Part shown: piece after piece, positions 43,320 through 52,400 of the stretch
Position numbering within the stretch: position 1 is the first letter of the stretch
Layout of the letters: each line of letters begins with the position of its first letter
Source: Clostridium amylolyticum
GTDB taxonomy: Bacteria; Bacillota; Clostridia; Clostridiales; Clostridiaceae
Length of the DNA stretch: 64,000 nt
Assembly (NCBI RefSeq): GCF_900142075.1
Contig: NZ_FQZO01000002.1
Location: 549,157-613,156, forward strand
Reading direction: 5' to 3'
Program-made: the position numbers and the translations under genes
The notes under the pieces: generated by a model
Database searches by the model: none
Told to the model about the DNA's origin: nothing
Seen by the model: only the letters and a program-made list of their open reading frames with translations

Positions 43320-43922
43320 ATGACTTTAAAATTAACTATAGATTCTTTAGACAATAATTCTATTCCCATAATTAGAGACTGCTTATATGAGAATTTATTA
43401 CCTGTAATTAAACAAAGAAGACCTATTGTTTTAGTATGTATTGGAACGGATCGTTCTACAGGAGATAGCCTTGGACCTTTAGTGGGTGATAAATTAAAAT
43501 TTTTAATTAGAAATAATATATCACTGTTTGGCAATCTAGAATCACCTGTTCATGCTAAAAATCTTTCCTCCACTTTAGAACATATTAAATTAAACTTTAA
43601 TAATCCTTTTATTATTGCTATAGATGCTTGTCTTGGAAGTGTTCAAAATGTAGGAAAAATAGTAATAGAAAACTCTCCAATACTACCAGGAGCCGCAGTT
43701 AATAAGAATCTCCCTCCTGTAGGAGATTTAAGTATAACTGGAATAGTAAACATATCAGGAGCCTTAGAATTTATGGTTTTACAAAATACTAGGTTATATA
43801 CAGTTATGACCTTAGCTGATATTATATCTAAAGGAATTTATCATTTTGTACTAAAAACTTATGGTGGAAAAAAATCCTCATTTTCTATTAATGAAGAAAT
43901 AGCCAATTTATCTAACTCATAA
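43320..43922 (+). CDS. yyaC: YyaC/GPR-like spore protein
   Basis: 200 aa, DUF1256 family related to the germination protease fold. The motif IVLVCIGTDRSTGDSLGPLV and later AIDACLGSVQNVGKI and LPPVGDLSITGIVN are typical. It is made during sporulation in Bacillus, exact role unsettled. GGAGG lies 7 nt before the ATG but inside a hairpin. Confidence 0.88.
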   Translation: MTLKLTIDSLDNNSIPIIRDCLYENLLPVIKQRRPIVLVCIGTDRSTGDSLGPLVGDKLKFLIRNNISLFGNLESPVHAKNLSSTLEHIKLNFNNPFIIAIDACLGSVQNVGKIVIENSPILPGAAVNKNLPPVGDLSITGIVNISGALEFMVLQNTRLYTVMTLADIISKGIYHFVLKTYGGKKSSFSINEEIANLSNS

Positions 43923-43965
43923 TAAGTTATATAATGTAGTAACTTCAAATTTAAATATATTAGAT

Positions 43966-44217
43966 TTAAAAAAGTGCTGAATAAGATCTATTATTTATAA
44001 TATATTCTATATCGCTAATACTTTTACTACCTGCATCGATAATTAATGTACCTTCATTCTTTACATTACTTAATATATTTAAGGAAGAGAAATCTATTTC
44101 TTTAATATTGCATATTATAGCATCATAAGGTATATTATTTTCATTAGCAATAGTATATCCCTTTTTCTTTAGCTCATATTTTATATAATCTAGTCCATCA
44201 CAAACATATATATTCAT
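43966..44217 (-). CDS. YkuS/UPF0180-like small protein
   Basis: 83 aa: MNIYVCDGLDYIKYELKKKG then YDAIICNIKEIDFS. The pattern of an N-terminal strand, a helix with YEL-KKGY, and a later D-A-I-I strand fits UPF0180 (YkuS). The ATG at 44217 is chosen; a longer frame to 44262 would read through a hairpin. AAAGGAGG precedes the start, within that hairpin. Function unknown. Confidence 0.65.
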   Translation of the reverse strand: MNIYVCDGLDYIKYELKKKGYTIANENNIPYDAIICNIKEIDFSSLNILSNVKNEGTLIIDAGSKSISDIEYIINNRSYSALF

Positions 44218-44221
44218 AAAA

Positions 44222-44259
44222 AAACCTCCTTTTAGGGTATTATTCCCTAAAGAAGGTTT
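44222..44259 (-). terminator. Terminator-like hairpin that contains the YkuS-like ribosome site
   Basis: On the minus strand AAACCTTCTTTAGGG and CCCTAAAAGGAGGTTT pair with one mismatch/bulge around AATAATA, then TTTTTTT leads straight to the ATG at 44217. It starts 8 nt after the stop of the DUF4446 gene. Same design as the element before yyaC. Confidence 0.7.
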
Positions 44260-44267
44260 CATATACT

Positions 44268-44765
44268 CTATTTATTTATAGCTTCTTTTAGTACTTTTTC
44301 TTCTTCTTCAGATAAGTCATATCTGGATATACCTTTATCTATGGGCTTTGCATAAGTTGTGCTTTCATATCTTGCATATATTCCAGTTAGTATTATTCCA
44401 TCATTTTTATCATCTAATAAAGCTATAGAAAAACTCAAATCGCTTCCCACATCTTCAAAGGCCTTATATCTTATCACAGCAAACTTTTGAATGCACTTAC
44501 CTAACTGAGCTTTCATTGCACCACTAATTTCTCTAGCTTCTTCAGCAATTAGTAGGGAAGAATCAACTTTATCTAAATATGTATTTATCAACTCTTCAAG
44601 ATTTTTATTATTTATTCCTCTCATTAATTTTCTATATCTTTTTTCTACTTTGCTTACTGAATTGAATAGTACTATTACCATAATAAACAATAATAATATT
44701 ATTATTGCCATAACTGCTGTAATATAAATATTATACTCTTGAAAAAGATCTAACACTTGCTGCAC
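44268..44765 (-). CDS. DUF4446 family protein
   Basis: 165 aa. One N-terminal membrane helix (ITAVMAIIILLLFIMVIVLF), a coiled-coil segment, then a small soluble domain (KFAVIRYKAFEDVGSDLSFSIALLD). Commonly found next to parB in clostridia. GTG start with GAAAGGA upstream. Role unknown, perhaps linked to cell division or partition by location. Confidence 0.88.
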   Translation of the reverse strand: MQQVLDLFQEYNIYITAVMAIIILLLFIMVIVLFNSVSKVEKRYRKLMRGINNKNLEELINTYLDKVDSSLLIAEEAREISGAMKAQLGKCIQKFAVIRYKAFEDVGSDLSFSIALLDDKNDGIILTGIYARYESTTYAKPIDKGISRYDLSEEEEKVLKEAINK

Positions 44766-44785
44766 TCTATATTCATTCCTTTCAT

Positions 44786-44801
44786 TGTTTCACGTGAAAC
44801 A
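44786..44801. other. parS site 1
   Basis: TGTTTCACGTGAAACA, the exact 16-bp ParB/Spo0J binding palindrome, directly abutting the stop codon of parB. ParB nucleates here and spreads to organise the origin region and load SMC. Confidence 0.97.
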
Positions 44802-45653
44802 TTAAACTTCCATCATATCTAATATTCTTTGCAAATCATCCTCTGAATAATACTCTATTTCTATTTTACCTTTATTTTTCTTTGAATTAATATTTACTTT
44901 AGTACCAAAATAGTTTTGTAGCCTTTCCTTTATATCATTATAATAAGGATTCAAGTCATTATCAGTTACTTTTTTCTTATCTTTTCCTAAACTTTTAATC
45001 AATGATTCTAACTGCCTCACTGAAAGTTTTTCATCTATAACTTTTTGAGCTAAAGTATATTGCATATCTTTATTATTTACAGCCAACAAAGTTCTTCCGT
45101 GTCCTTCGCTTATTACACCATCAATAACATAATCCTGAACTCTATCATCCAGATTTAATAGCCTCATAGTATTGGCAATAGCTGTTCTAGATCTTCCAAT
45201 TCTCATACTTAATTCATCTTGAGTTAAATTAAAATCAGAAATTAGCTTTTTAAAGGCTAGTGCTTCTTCAATAGGATTTAAATCTTGTCTCTGTATATTT
45301 TCTATAAGGGAAATTTCAAGCACTTCACTATCTGTTAAATCCATCACTACAGCAGGCACTTCACTAACTCCTGCCTTTTTTGATGCTCTCCATCTTCTTT
45401 CCCCTGCTACAATTATATAATTATCATTTTGTTTTTTTACTACTAAAGGTTGTATAAGCCCATGTTGTTTAATAGACTCACTAAGTTCCATGATTTTAGC
45501 TTCATCAAAACTTTTTCTAGGTTGTTCGCTGTTAGGTTTAATTTTGTTTATATCAATTAGTATTGACTGTCCATTTTGAAATTCTTCTTCCATCATATCT
45601 TGTTCAGGGATTAAAGCACCTAATCCTTTTCCTAAACCAAATTTCTTATTCAA
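44802..45653 (-). CDS. parB: Chromosome-partitioning protein ParB (Spo0J)
   Basis: 283 aa CTP-dependent clamp. N-terminal ParB domain with IVAGERRWRASKKAG and ENIQRQDLNPIEEA, central helix-turn-helix for parS (LTQDELSMRIGRSRTAIANT), C-terminal dimerisation domain. TTG start inside the end of parA, an 8-nt overlap. Acts with ParA and the two parS sites at 44786 and 46586. Confidence 0.97.
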   Translation of the reverse strand: MNKKFGLGKGLGALIPEQDMMEEEFQNGQSILIDINKIKPNSEQPRKSFDEAKIMELSESIKQHGLIQPLVVKKQNDNYIIVAGERRWRASKKAGVSEVPAVVMDLTDSEVLEISLIENIQRQDLNPIEEALAFKKLISDFNLTQDELSMRIGRSRTAIANTMRLLNLDDRVQDYVIDGVISEGHGRTLLAVNNKDMQYTLAQKVIDEKLSVRQLESLIKSLGKDKKKVTDNDLNPYYNDIKERLQNYFGTKVNINSKKNKGKIEIEYYSEDDLQRILDMMEV

Positions 45654-46425
45654 AATTCTTCACTTCCTGTCTCTTTAAGAATTCCTTTGTTAAGTCCTGA
45701 TATGCTTCTGCACCTTTACATTTATCATCATATAAAATAATAGGGAGCCCAAAGCTAGGCGCTTCAGCTAATCTAATATTTCTTGGAACTGTGGTTTTAT
45801 ATACCTTGTCTTTAAAATATTTCTTCACTTCACTATAAACTTCATTACTTAGATTTGTACGAGAATCATACATAGTCATAACAACACCTTCAATTTCAAG
45901 ATTCTTGTTAAGTGATTTTTTTACTAATTGAATGGTGTTTATAAGTTGTCCTACTCCTTCTAAAGCGTAAAATTCGCTTTGTATAGGTATAAGTACAGAT
46001 TCTGATGAGGTAAGAGCATTGATAGTAAGTATTCCAAGAGAGGGAGGACAATCTATAAATATAAAGTCATATTCATCTTCTATGGAATTCAATTTATTTT
46101 TTAATATCATTTCTCTGTTTTTGGACATGGTCATTTCTACCTCTGCCCCTGCCAATTCCATTTTTGATGGTGCTACATAAAGGTTTTCTAATACCTGACT
46201 TTGTATAATGACATCTTTTAATGAAATTTCTGAAGTTAATACATCATACATTGAGTATTTTAAGCTTCTTTTATCAATTCCAATACCACTAGTGGTGTTA
46301 CCTTGAGGATCAATATCTATTGCTAAGACTTTGTATCCTTCCATGGCTAGGTATGAACAAATATTAATATTTGTAGTGGTTTTACCTACTCCACCTTTCT
46401 GATTGAATACACATATTTTTTTCAT
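45646..46425 (-). CDS. parA: Chromosome-partitioning ATPase ParA (Soj)
   Basis: 259 aa with deviant Walker A KGGVGKTTT at the N-terminus and FIDCPPSLG further on. Binds nucleoid DNA in the ATP form, regulates DnaA in Bacillus, and moves ParB-parS complexes. The ATG at 46425 follows GAGG by 7 nt; the longer frame to 46491 lacks a ribosome site. Confidence 0.97.
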   Translation of the reverse strand: MKKICVFNQKGGVGKTTTNINICSYLAMEGYKVLAIDIDPQGNTTSGIGIDKRSLKYSMYDVLTSEISLKDVIIQSQVLENLYVAPSKMELAGAEVEMTMSKNREMILKNKLNSIEDEYDFIFIDCPPSLGILTINALTSSESVLIPIQSEFYALEGVGQLINTIQLVKKSLNKNLEIEGVVMTMYDSRTNLSNEVYSEVKKYFKDKVYKTTVPRNIRLAEAPSFGLPIILYDDKCKGAEAYQDLTKEFLKRQEVKNFE

Positions 46426-46558
46426 TAACGTACCTCTATAATGCTTTAATTGCACATATGTAAGGTAACTACACCTCCTCTCAATTTGCATAATCTAATT
46501 ATAGCTTGTTATAATGAATAATTAAAGTGCTAATATTATTAAAGTAACTATTATAATA

Positions 46559-46587
46559 AAAAAAACAGCTAAAAAGCTGTTTTTTTG
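46559..46587. terminator. Terminator between noc and parA
   Basis: AACAGCT, AAAA loop, AGCTGTT (46563-46580) flanked by A- and T-runs, directly beside parS site 2. Works for noc on the minus strand. Confidence 0.75.
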
Positions 46588-46601
46588 TTTCACGTGAAAC
46601 A
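46586..46601. other. parS site 2
   Basis: A second perfect TGTTTCACGTGAAACA, 12 bp downstream of the noc stop. Two identical sites 1.8 kb apart bracket parA-parB. Confidence 0.97.
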
Positions 46602-46613
46602 TTATTACCATTT

Positions 46614-47399
46614 TTAATTGTTTTTAGGTATGTTAACTACAATTTGAACATAATCACCACAATCTTTTGATTTATATTCAGCAGGTATTTTAAATTTATC
46701 AAAAACTTGCTTTATAGAGTTAATATATATCTTGGCAGAAAATACACCCTTAATTTTCTTTTTTCCTCCAGAAGAAAGCTCTTCTCCCTTAAGTTTAAGT
46801 AACTCTTTATTTACTAATTCCTCAGTTGCCTTAACATTTAAATTCTGCTTAACAACTTTTTTTAGAACCCTTAACTGACAATCCTCGTCAGGTAATACTA
46901 AAAGTGATCTAGCGTGTCTTTCAGTAAGTTTATTTTCTAATAAAATATCCATGACTTTATTCCCGAGCTTTAACAATCTTAGTTTATTAGCTATAGTAGA
47001 CTGTTTTTTACCCATACGAGTAGCAAGTTGTTCCTGAGTAAAACCATGCTCATTAATTAAATTGAAATAAGCTTCTGCTTCTTCAATAAAGTTTAAATCT
47101 TCCCTTTGGAGATTTTCTAAAAGTGCTAGTTCAGCAGCTTGTTTATCAGTTATATTTAAAAGTGTACAAGGCACCTTACTTAACCCTATAGATTTAGCTG
47201 CTCTCCATCTTCTTTCACCTGCAACTAATTCATATCGCTCCCCCATAACCCTAACTGACAATGGTTGCAATATACCATTATGCTTAATAGATTCAGAGAG
47301 TTCTTTCAAAGCCTCTTCATTAAAATACTTTCTAGGTTGATATATATTAGGTACAATTAGGTTTACATCAATTTGTAATATCTCGTTTCGCATCTCCAC
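46614..47399 (-). CDS. noc: Nucleoid occlusion protein Noc
   Basis: 261 aa ParB paralogue. ParB-like N-domain (LVAGERRWRAAKSIG, ENLQREDLNFIEEAEAY) and a helix-turn-helix (FTQEQLATRMGKKQSTIANK). The location between rsmG and parA, rather than beside parA-parB as a fused pair, is the Noc position. It binds NBS sites and blocks FtsZ over the nucleoid. GTG start after GAGGG. Could also be called a second Spo0J. Confidence 0.9.
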   Translation of the reverse strand: MEMRNEILQIDVNLIVPNIYQPRKYFNEEALKELSESIKHNGILQPLSVRVMGERYELVAGERRWRAAKSIGLSKVPCTLLNITDKQAAELALLENLQREDLNFIEEAEAYFNLINEHGFTQEQLATRMGKKQSTIANKLRLLKLGNKVMDILLENKLTERHARSLLVLPDEDCQLRVLKKVVKQNLNVKATEELVNKELLKLKGEELSSGGKKKIKGVFSAKIYINSIKQVFDKFKIPAEYKSKDCGDYVQIVVNIPKNN

Positions 47400-47526
47400 A
47401 ACAATCCCTCACCAACACAATTTCCTATTATTAACATTTTCTCTATAAAACAAATTTTTCCTTTATTTTACACTAAAAATCGTACGACATTTTTTTACAA
47501 TTATAGACATTTTCTCATCTTAAGCT

Positions 47527-48246
47527 TTATATTAGCGGCTTCTTTGTAATTGATCCAGCTTTTCTAGGATAAACACTAGCAGTTCCTTTTACTTTTTTAA
47601 CAATTACTAGATTATGTTCCATATCACTATCTTCTATATTAACCTTAACAACTTCTTGTAATTTTCCTCCTAGTTTTTCTATGGCACCTTTACCCATAGC
47701 TAGCTCTTCATCTATAGCTGGTCCCTTTAAAGGAATAAAATATCCTCCTACTTTAGTAAAAGGGATACAAAATTCACTTAATACAGCCATATTTGCCACT
47801 GCCCTAGAAGTTACTACATCGTATTTTTCTCTATGCTCTTTGTTTCTAGCCAATTCTTCAGCTCTACCATGTATAGCTTCTATATTTTTAAGCTTCAATG
47901 AGTTAATCACTGTATCTAAAAAATTAACCCTTTTATTAAGTGAATCCAATAAGGTTATGTTAACCTCTGGCCTCATAATGCTTATAGGAATACCAGGAAA
48001 ACCTGCTCCAGTACCTACATCTATTAAATTATTACACTTTTTGAAAGCTTCTATCTTAAAAACTTTTATGGAATCTATAAAATGCTTTTTAACTATATCT
48101 TCATCTTCAGTTATAGCAGTAAGATTTATTTTTTCATTCCACTCTTTTAACAATTTCATATACTCCATAAACATATGGTACTTTTCTTCAGAAAAATCCA
48201 TACCTGCATCTAAGGAGGCTCTTTCCATTATACTATAGTATTCCAT
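47527..48246 (-). CDS. rsmG: 16S rRNA m7G527 methyltransferase
   Basis: 239 aa. SAM-binding motif NLIDVGTGAGFPGIPISIM and VTSRAVANM. Methylates G527 of 16S rRNA; loss confers streptomycin tolerance. Lies 1 nt after mnmG, with GGAGG upstream of the ATG. Confidence 0.96.
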   Translation of the reverse strand: MEYYSIMERASLDAGMDFSEEKYHMFMEYMKLLKEWNEKINLTAITEDEDIVKKHFIDSIKVFKIEAFKKCNNLIDVGTGAGFPGIPISIMRPEVNITLLDSLNKRVNFLDTVINSLKLKNIEAIHGRAEELARNKEHREKYDVVTSRAVANMAVLSEFCIPFTKVGGYFIPLKGPAIDEELAMGKGAIEKLGGKLQEVVKVNIEDSDMEHNLVIVKKVKGTASVYPRKAGSITKKPLI

Positions 48247-48247
48247 A

Positions 48248-50149
48248 TTACTCCTCCACTTTCAGCGCATTTGTTCTATAATAGTGTTCAAGATATATAA
48301 GCAGCACGGATATATCTGCTGGTGAAACACCGGATATTCTAGAAGCCTGACCTATACTTAAAGGTTTTATTTTAGTAAGCTTTTGCACTGCTTCAATTCT
48401 AAGTCCCTTTACTTCATTATAATCTATATTTTCAGGAATTCTTCTATTCTCTAGCTTTTTAAATTGATTAACTTGTTCTAATTGTTTTTCAATATAACCT
48501 TCATATTTAGAAATTATGCTAACTTGCTCTTTAACATCCTCTGGAAGATCCGGTCTATTTATATCTAAACTTTCCACTGAATAATAATCTAGCTCTGGCC
48601 TCTTAATCAATTCATATAGGGATATTGGCTTTTTAAGCTCTGCAGAATCTAAAGAGAGTAAAAACTCATTTACCTCTTTTTTATTTGTTATTTGAACACC
48701 TTTAATTCTTTCTACTTCTTTTTCTATATATTCTTTTCTCTTTAAGAACTTAGAATATCTTTCTTCAGTTACTAGTCCTATATTATAACCTATTTCTGTT
48801 AACCTCATATCAGCATTATCCTGTCTTAATAAAAGCCTATATTCTGCTCTTGAGGTCATCATTCTATAAGGTTCATTGGTACCTTTGGTAACTAAGTCGT
48901 CAATGAGCACCCCTATATAAGCATCTGACCTTGTAAGAACTATATTTTCTTTTCCTTTAGCTGTTAGCGCCGCATTAATTCCAGCAATAAGTCCTTGGCA
49001 AGCAGCTTCCTCATATCCAGAAGTACCATTTAGCTGACCAGATCCAAATAAGCCCTTGATATTTTGGAATTCTAGAGTTGGATGAAGTTGTGTTGGGTCT
49101 ATACAATCATACTCAATAGCATATCCTGTACGCATCATTTCCACATTCTCTAATCCGATTACTGTTTTTAACATCTTAACCTGTACTTCCTCTGGAAGAG
49201 AACTAGACATACCTTGAACATACATTTCATCAGTATTCTCTCCCTCAGGCTCTACAAATATCTGATGCTGTTGTTTATCTGGGAATCTCATAACTTTGTC
49301 TTCAATGGAAGGGCAGTATCTAGGCCCTACCCCTTCAATAGATCCATTGTACATAGGAGACCTATGAATATTTTCTCTAATTATCTTAAGAGTATCATCT
49401 GTAGTATAGGTAAGATAGCAAGAAATCTGTTCTCTCTTTATATCTTCTACATTACTCATAAAAGAGAAAGGAACTATTTTTTCATCTCCCTTTTGCTCCG
49501 TCATTTTTGACAAATCTACAGATCTTTTATTTACTCTAGCTGGAGTACCAGTTTTAAATCTTCTTAATGAAATACCTAAATCTAAAAGGCTCTGAGATAG
49601 ATCATTGGCAGGGAAAAATCCATTAGGGCCGCTATTGTAGCTAACCTCACCAATTATTATCTTTCCTTTTAAATAAGTCCCTGTAGCTAATACCAAGGTT
49701 TTTGTTTTTATGTATGCTCCAGTTTTAGTTATTACTCCCACAACTTTATTGTCTTGTACATCTATTTTAACTACTTCAGTTTGTTTTAAATACAAGTTTT
49801 CCTGAGCTTCTAAAACATGTTTCATTCTTTCTTGATATTTTCTCTTATCTGCCTGAGCTCTTAGAGAGTGTACTGCTGGTCCTTTAGAAGTATTTAACAT
49901 TCTAGATTGAATAAACGTATGGTCTATATTAATACCCATTTCTCCACCTAAAGCATCTACTTCTCTAACTAAATGACCTTTAGCAGTACCTCCTATATTA
50001 GGATTACAAGGCATAAAAGCTATACTGTCAAGATTCATAGTGCACATCAAGGTCTTACATCCCATTCTAGCCGCAGCTAAAGCAGCCTCACAGCCAGCAT
50101 GACCTCCACCAATAACTATTACATCATATTCACCTGCATTATAATTCAT
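48248..50149 (-). CDS. mnmG: tRNA wobble-uridine modification FAD protein MnmG (GidA)
   Basis: 633 aa. FAD-binding YDVIVIGGGHAGCEAALAAARMG at the N-terminus and the catalytic-loop cysteine motifs CNPNIGGTAKGHL and YCPSIEDKV. Works with MnmE to place the carboxymethylaminomethyl group at U34. The ATG at 50149 follows AGGTGG by 5 nt; an in-frame GTG at 50158 overlaps that site. Confidence 0.97.
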   Translation of the reverse strand: MNYNAGEYDVIVIGGGHAGCEAALAAARMGCKTLMCTMNLDSIAFMPCNPNIGGTAKGHLVREVDALGGEMGINIDHTFIQSRMLNTSKGPAVHSLRAQADKRKYQERMKHVLEAQENLYLKQTEVVKIDVQDNKVVGVITKTGAYIKTKTLVLATGTYLKGKIIIGEVSYNSGPNGFFPANDLSQSLLDLGISLRRFKTGTPARVNKRSVDLSKMTEQKGDEKIVPFSFMSNVEDIKREQISCYLTYTTDDTLKIIRENIHRSPMYNGSIEGVGPRYCPSIEDKVMRFPDKQQHQIFVEPEGENTDEMYVQGMSSSLPEEVQVKMLKTVIGLENVEMMRTGYAIEYDCIDPTQLHPTLEFQNIKGLFGSGQLNGTSGYEEAACQGLIAGINAALTAKGKENIVLTRSDAYIGVLIDDLVTKGTNEPYRMMTSRAEYRLLLRQDNADMRLTEIGYNIGLVTEERYSKFLKRKEYIEKEVERIKGVQITNKKEVNEFLLSLDSAELKKPISLYELIKRPELDYYSVESLDINRPDLPEDVKEQVSIISKYEGYIEKQLEQVNQFKKLENRRIPENIDYNEVKGLRIEAVQKLTKIKPLSIGQASRISGVSPADISVLLIYLEHYYRTNALKVEE

Positions 50150-50158
50150 ATGTTCCAC

Positions 50159-51538
50159 CTACTTTCCTACACAGAAACTGGAGAATATCTTATTTACAAG
50201 ATCTTCTTGTATTTCTGCGCCTGTAATTTCACCAAGAGCTTTTAAAGCGCTGGTTACGTATATAGAAACAAGATCTAAATAAGCTCCGCTTTCAACTTGT
50301 TCCAAGGCGGTAACGCAGCCTTCTTTTGCTCTATATAGCGCTTCTTTATGTCTAGAATTAGTTACCATAACACTTTCAGCGTCCACTTCACCTTTAAAGA
50401 ACATATCTTTAATTTTCTGCTTCAAAGCATCTATTCCAGTACCTTGCACTGCTGAAATCTCTATAAAGTTATGGAAATTCATACTCTCTTCTAACTGAAG
50501 TTTTCTTTCTAAATCCACTTTATTTAAAATAACTATATATTTTTTATCTTTAATAAAATCAATTATTTCTTTATCTTCTTCCTCTAAAGGTCTGCTTAAA
50601 TCTAACATTAAAACTATGAGATCCGCTTGATTTATTTTTTCTTTAGAGCGCTGTACTCCTAACTTCTCTACCAAATCTTCAGTTTCTCTTATACCTGCTG
50701 TATCAATTATCTTCACTGGTATACCATCTAAATTTATATATTCTTCTATAACATCTCTAGTGGTACCAGGAATATCTGTTACTATAGCTCTTTTCTCCAT
50801 TAGAAGTGAGTTTAATAAAGATGATTTTCCCACGTTAGGCTTACCTATTATTACCATATTTAAACCATCTCTAAGTATCTTTCCTTCTGAAGCAGTATCC
50901 AGTAAATTATTAATAACTGATATTACTGACTTTAAATTATTAGCCACTGCTATAGGAGTATGTTCATCAGGTTCTTCATCATCTTCAGTAAAATCTACTA
51001 CAAACTCTATATGAGCAAGAACATTTAAAAGCTTCTCACTGAGAATATTTATTTCCCGGGAAAGTCTTCCTTCACTTTGCATTAATGCAGATTTCATTGA
51101 AACATCTGTTTTTGACCTTATAATATCTATAACAGCTTCCGCTTGACTTAAATCTATTCTGCCATTTAAAAATGCTCTTTTAGTAAATTCACCTGGCTCT
51201 GCCACTCTAGCTCCTGCCTTTATAACTTCTTCTAAAACCCTATTAGTAGAAGTTACTCCTCCATGGCAATTTATTTCAATGGTATCTTCTGCTGTAAAGC
51301 TCTTAGGCCCCTTCATATAACTTACTATAACTTCATCTATAGTTCTCTGTGTATCTTTTTCCACAATATGTCCGTATCTCATGGTATAGCTTTTTATATC
51401 ATCAATGCTTCTATTTTTTTTCCCCCTAAATATAGAGGAAACAATGCTTAAAGCTTTATCTCCTGAAACTCTTATAATAGATATACCGCCTTCTCCCAAT
51501 GCAGTAGCAATGGCAGCTATGGTATCAAAATCTTTCAT
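50159..51538 (-). CDS. mnmE: tRNA modification GTPase MnmE (TrmE)
   Basis: 459 aa. Formyl-THF-binding N-domain (DTIAAIATALGEGGISIIRVSG), inserted G domain with GKPNVGKSS and DTAGIRE, and the C-terminal CVGK with the essential Cys. Partner of MnmG, which begins 10-20 nt downstream. AAGGAGG before the ATG. Confidence 0.97.
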   Translation of the reverse strand: MKDFDTIAAIATALGEGGISIIRVSGDKALSIVSSIFRGKKNRSIDDIKSYTMRYGHIVEKDTQRTIDEVIVSYMKGPKSFTAEDTIEINCHGGVTSTNRVLEEVIKAGARVAEPGEFTKRAFLNGRIDLSQAEAVIDIIRSKTDVSMKSALMQSEGRLSREINILSEKLLNVLAHIEFVVDFTEDDEEPDEHTPIAVANNLKSVISVINNLLDTASEGKILRDGLNMVIIGKPNVGKSSLLNSLLMEKRAIVTDIPGTTRDVIEEYINLDGIPVKIIDTAGIRETEDLVEKLGVQRSKEKINQADLIVLMLDLSRPLEEEDKEIIDFIKDKKYIVILNKVDLERKLQLEESMNFHNFIEISAVQGTGIDALKQKIKDMFFKGEVDAESVMVTNSRHKEALYRAKEGCVTALEQVESGAYLDLVSIYVTSALKALGEITGAEIQEDLVNKIFSSFCVGK

Positions 51539-51678
51539 TGGTTACCTCCTTATTTCATGATATCTATATAGGCTTAAAATTACTTTTAAGATATGTTCTC
51601 TCTCACTTTATACTAATATTCATATATGAAAAAGTATATATTAAAATCTCCATTAATTAAAGGTTTAAAAAATTTAAA

Positions 51679-51702
51679 AAGAAAGCCTTAAGGCTTTCTT
51701 TT
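51679..51702 (-). terminator. Terminator after khpB
   Basis: A 22-bp perfect palindrome centred on CCTTAAGG with poly-T flanks on both strands, directly at the khpB stop. It separates rpmH-to-khpB from mnmE-onward. Confidence 0.85.
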
Positions 51703-51703
51703 T

Positions 51704-52330
51704 TTAGTTCTTTCTCAAATCTATTACTACTCTTCTATGAGGTTCGTCCCCTTCACTAAAAGTATATACATAAGGATTACCTTGTAATGCAGAGTGAATT
51801 ATCCTTCTCTCATAAGGGTTCATAGGTTCAAGCTTAAAGCTTCTTCCACTTTTCTTAACCTTATAAGCTGTTTTATCTGCAAGCCTTCTTAAGGTTTCTT
51901 GTCTCTTATTTCTATAATTTTCAGTGTCCAGAATAACTCTCTTATACTCTGTTTCATGTCCTTTATTAACTACAAGACTAACAAGATATTGAAGTGAATC
52001 TAAGGTTTCTCCCCTATATCCAATGATAATTCCCATGTTAGGTCCAGTTAAATTAATATTTATACTATCTTCTTGTTCTTTTATTCTTATTTCTGCTTTT
52101 ATTCCCATGGAATCTAAAACATCCCTTAAAAACTGCTTTGCCTCGTAAATATAATCCCTCTTGACCTTAATACGAACCTTAGCTGGCTTTACTCCAATAA
52201 TTTTAAATAAACCTTTGCTGCCTTCTTCCAGTACTTCTACTTCTACTTTATCTTCAGTTAAATTAAGCTCTGATAAAGCACTTTTAACTGCTTCTTCAAC
52301 GCTTTTACCTGTTTTTTCTATGATTTTCAT
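51704..52330 (-). CDS. khpB: RNA-binding protein KhpB (Jag/EloR)
   Basis: 208 aa. N-terminal Jag domain (KIIEKTGKSVEEAVKSALSE), KH domain with GxxG-like IIGYRGETLDSLQYL, and R3H domain with RIIHSALQG and PHRRVVIDLRKN. Binds RNA and affects division and elongation in Firmicutes. Classical partner gene of yidC/spoIIIJ. Confidence 0.95.
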   Translation of the reverse strand: MKIIEKTGKSVEEAVKSALSELNLTEDKVEVEVLEEGSKGLFKIIGVKPAKVRIKVKRDYIYEAKQFLRDVLDSMGIKAEIRIKEQEDSININLTGPNMGIIIGYRGETLDSLQYLVSLVVNKGHETEYKRVILDTENYRNKRQETLRRLADKTAYKVKKSGRSFKLEPMNPYERRIIHSALQGNPYVYTFSEGDEPHRRVVIDLRKN

Positions 52331-52400
52331 ACCCTATTCACCCACCTCTAAGCATACGCTCTAAATATTAATTTAGGTCGTTACCGTGCTATTAATATTT

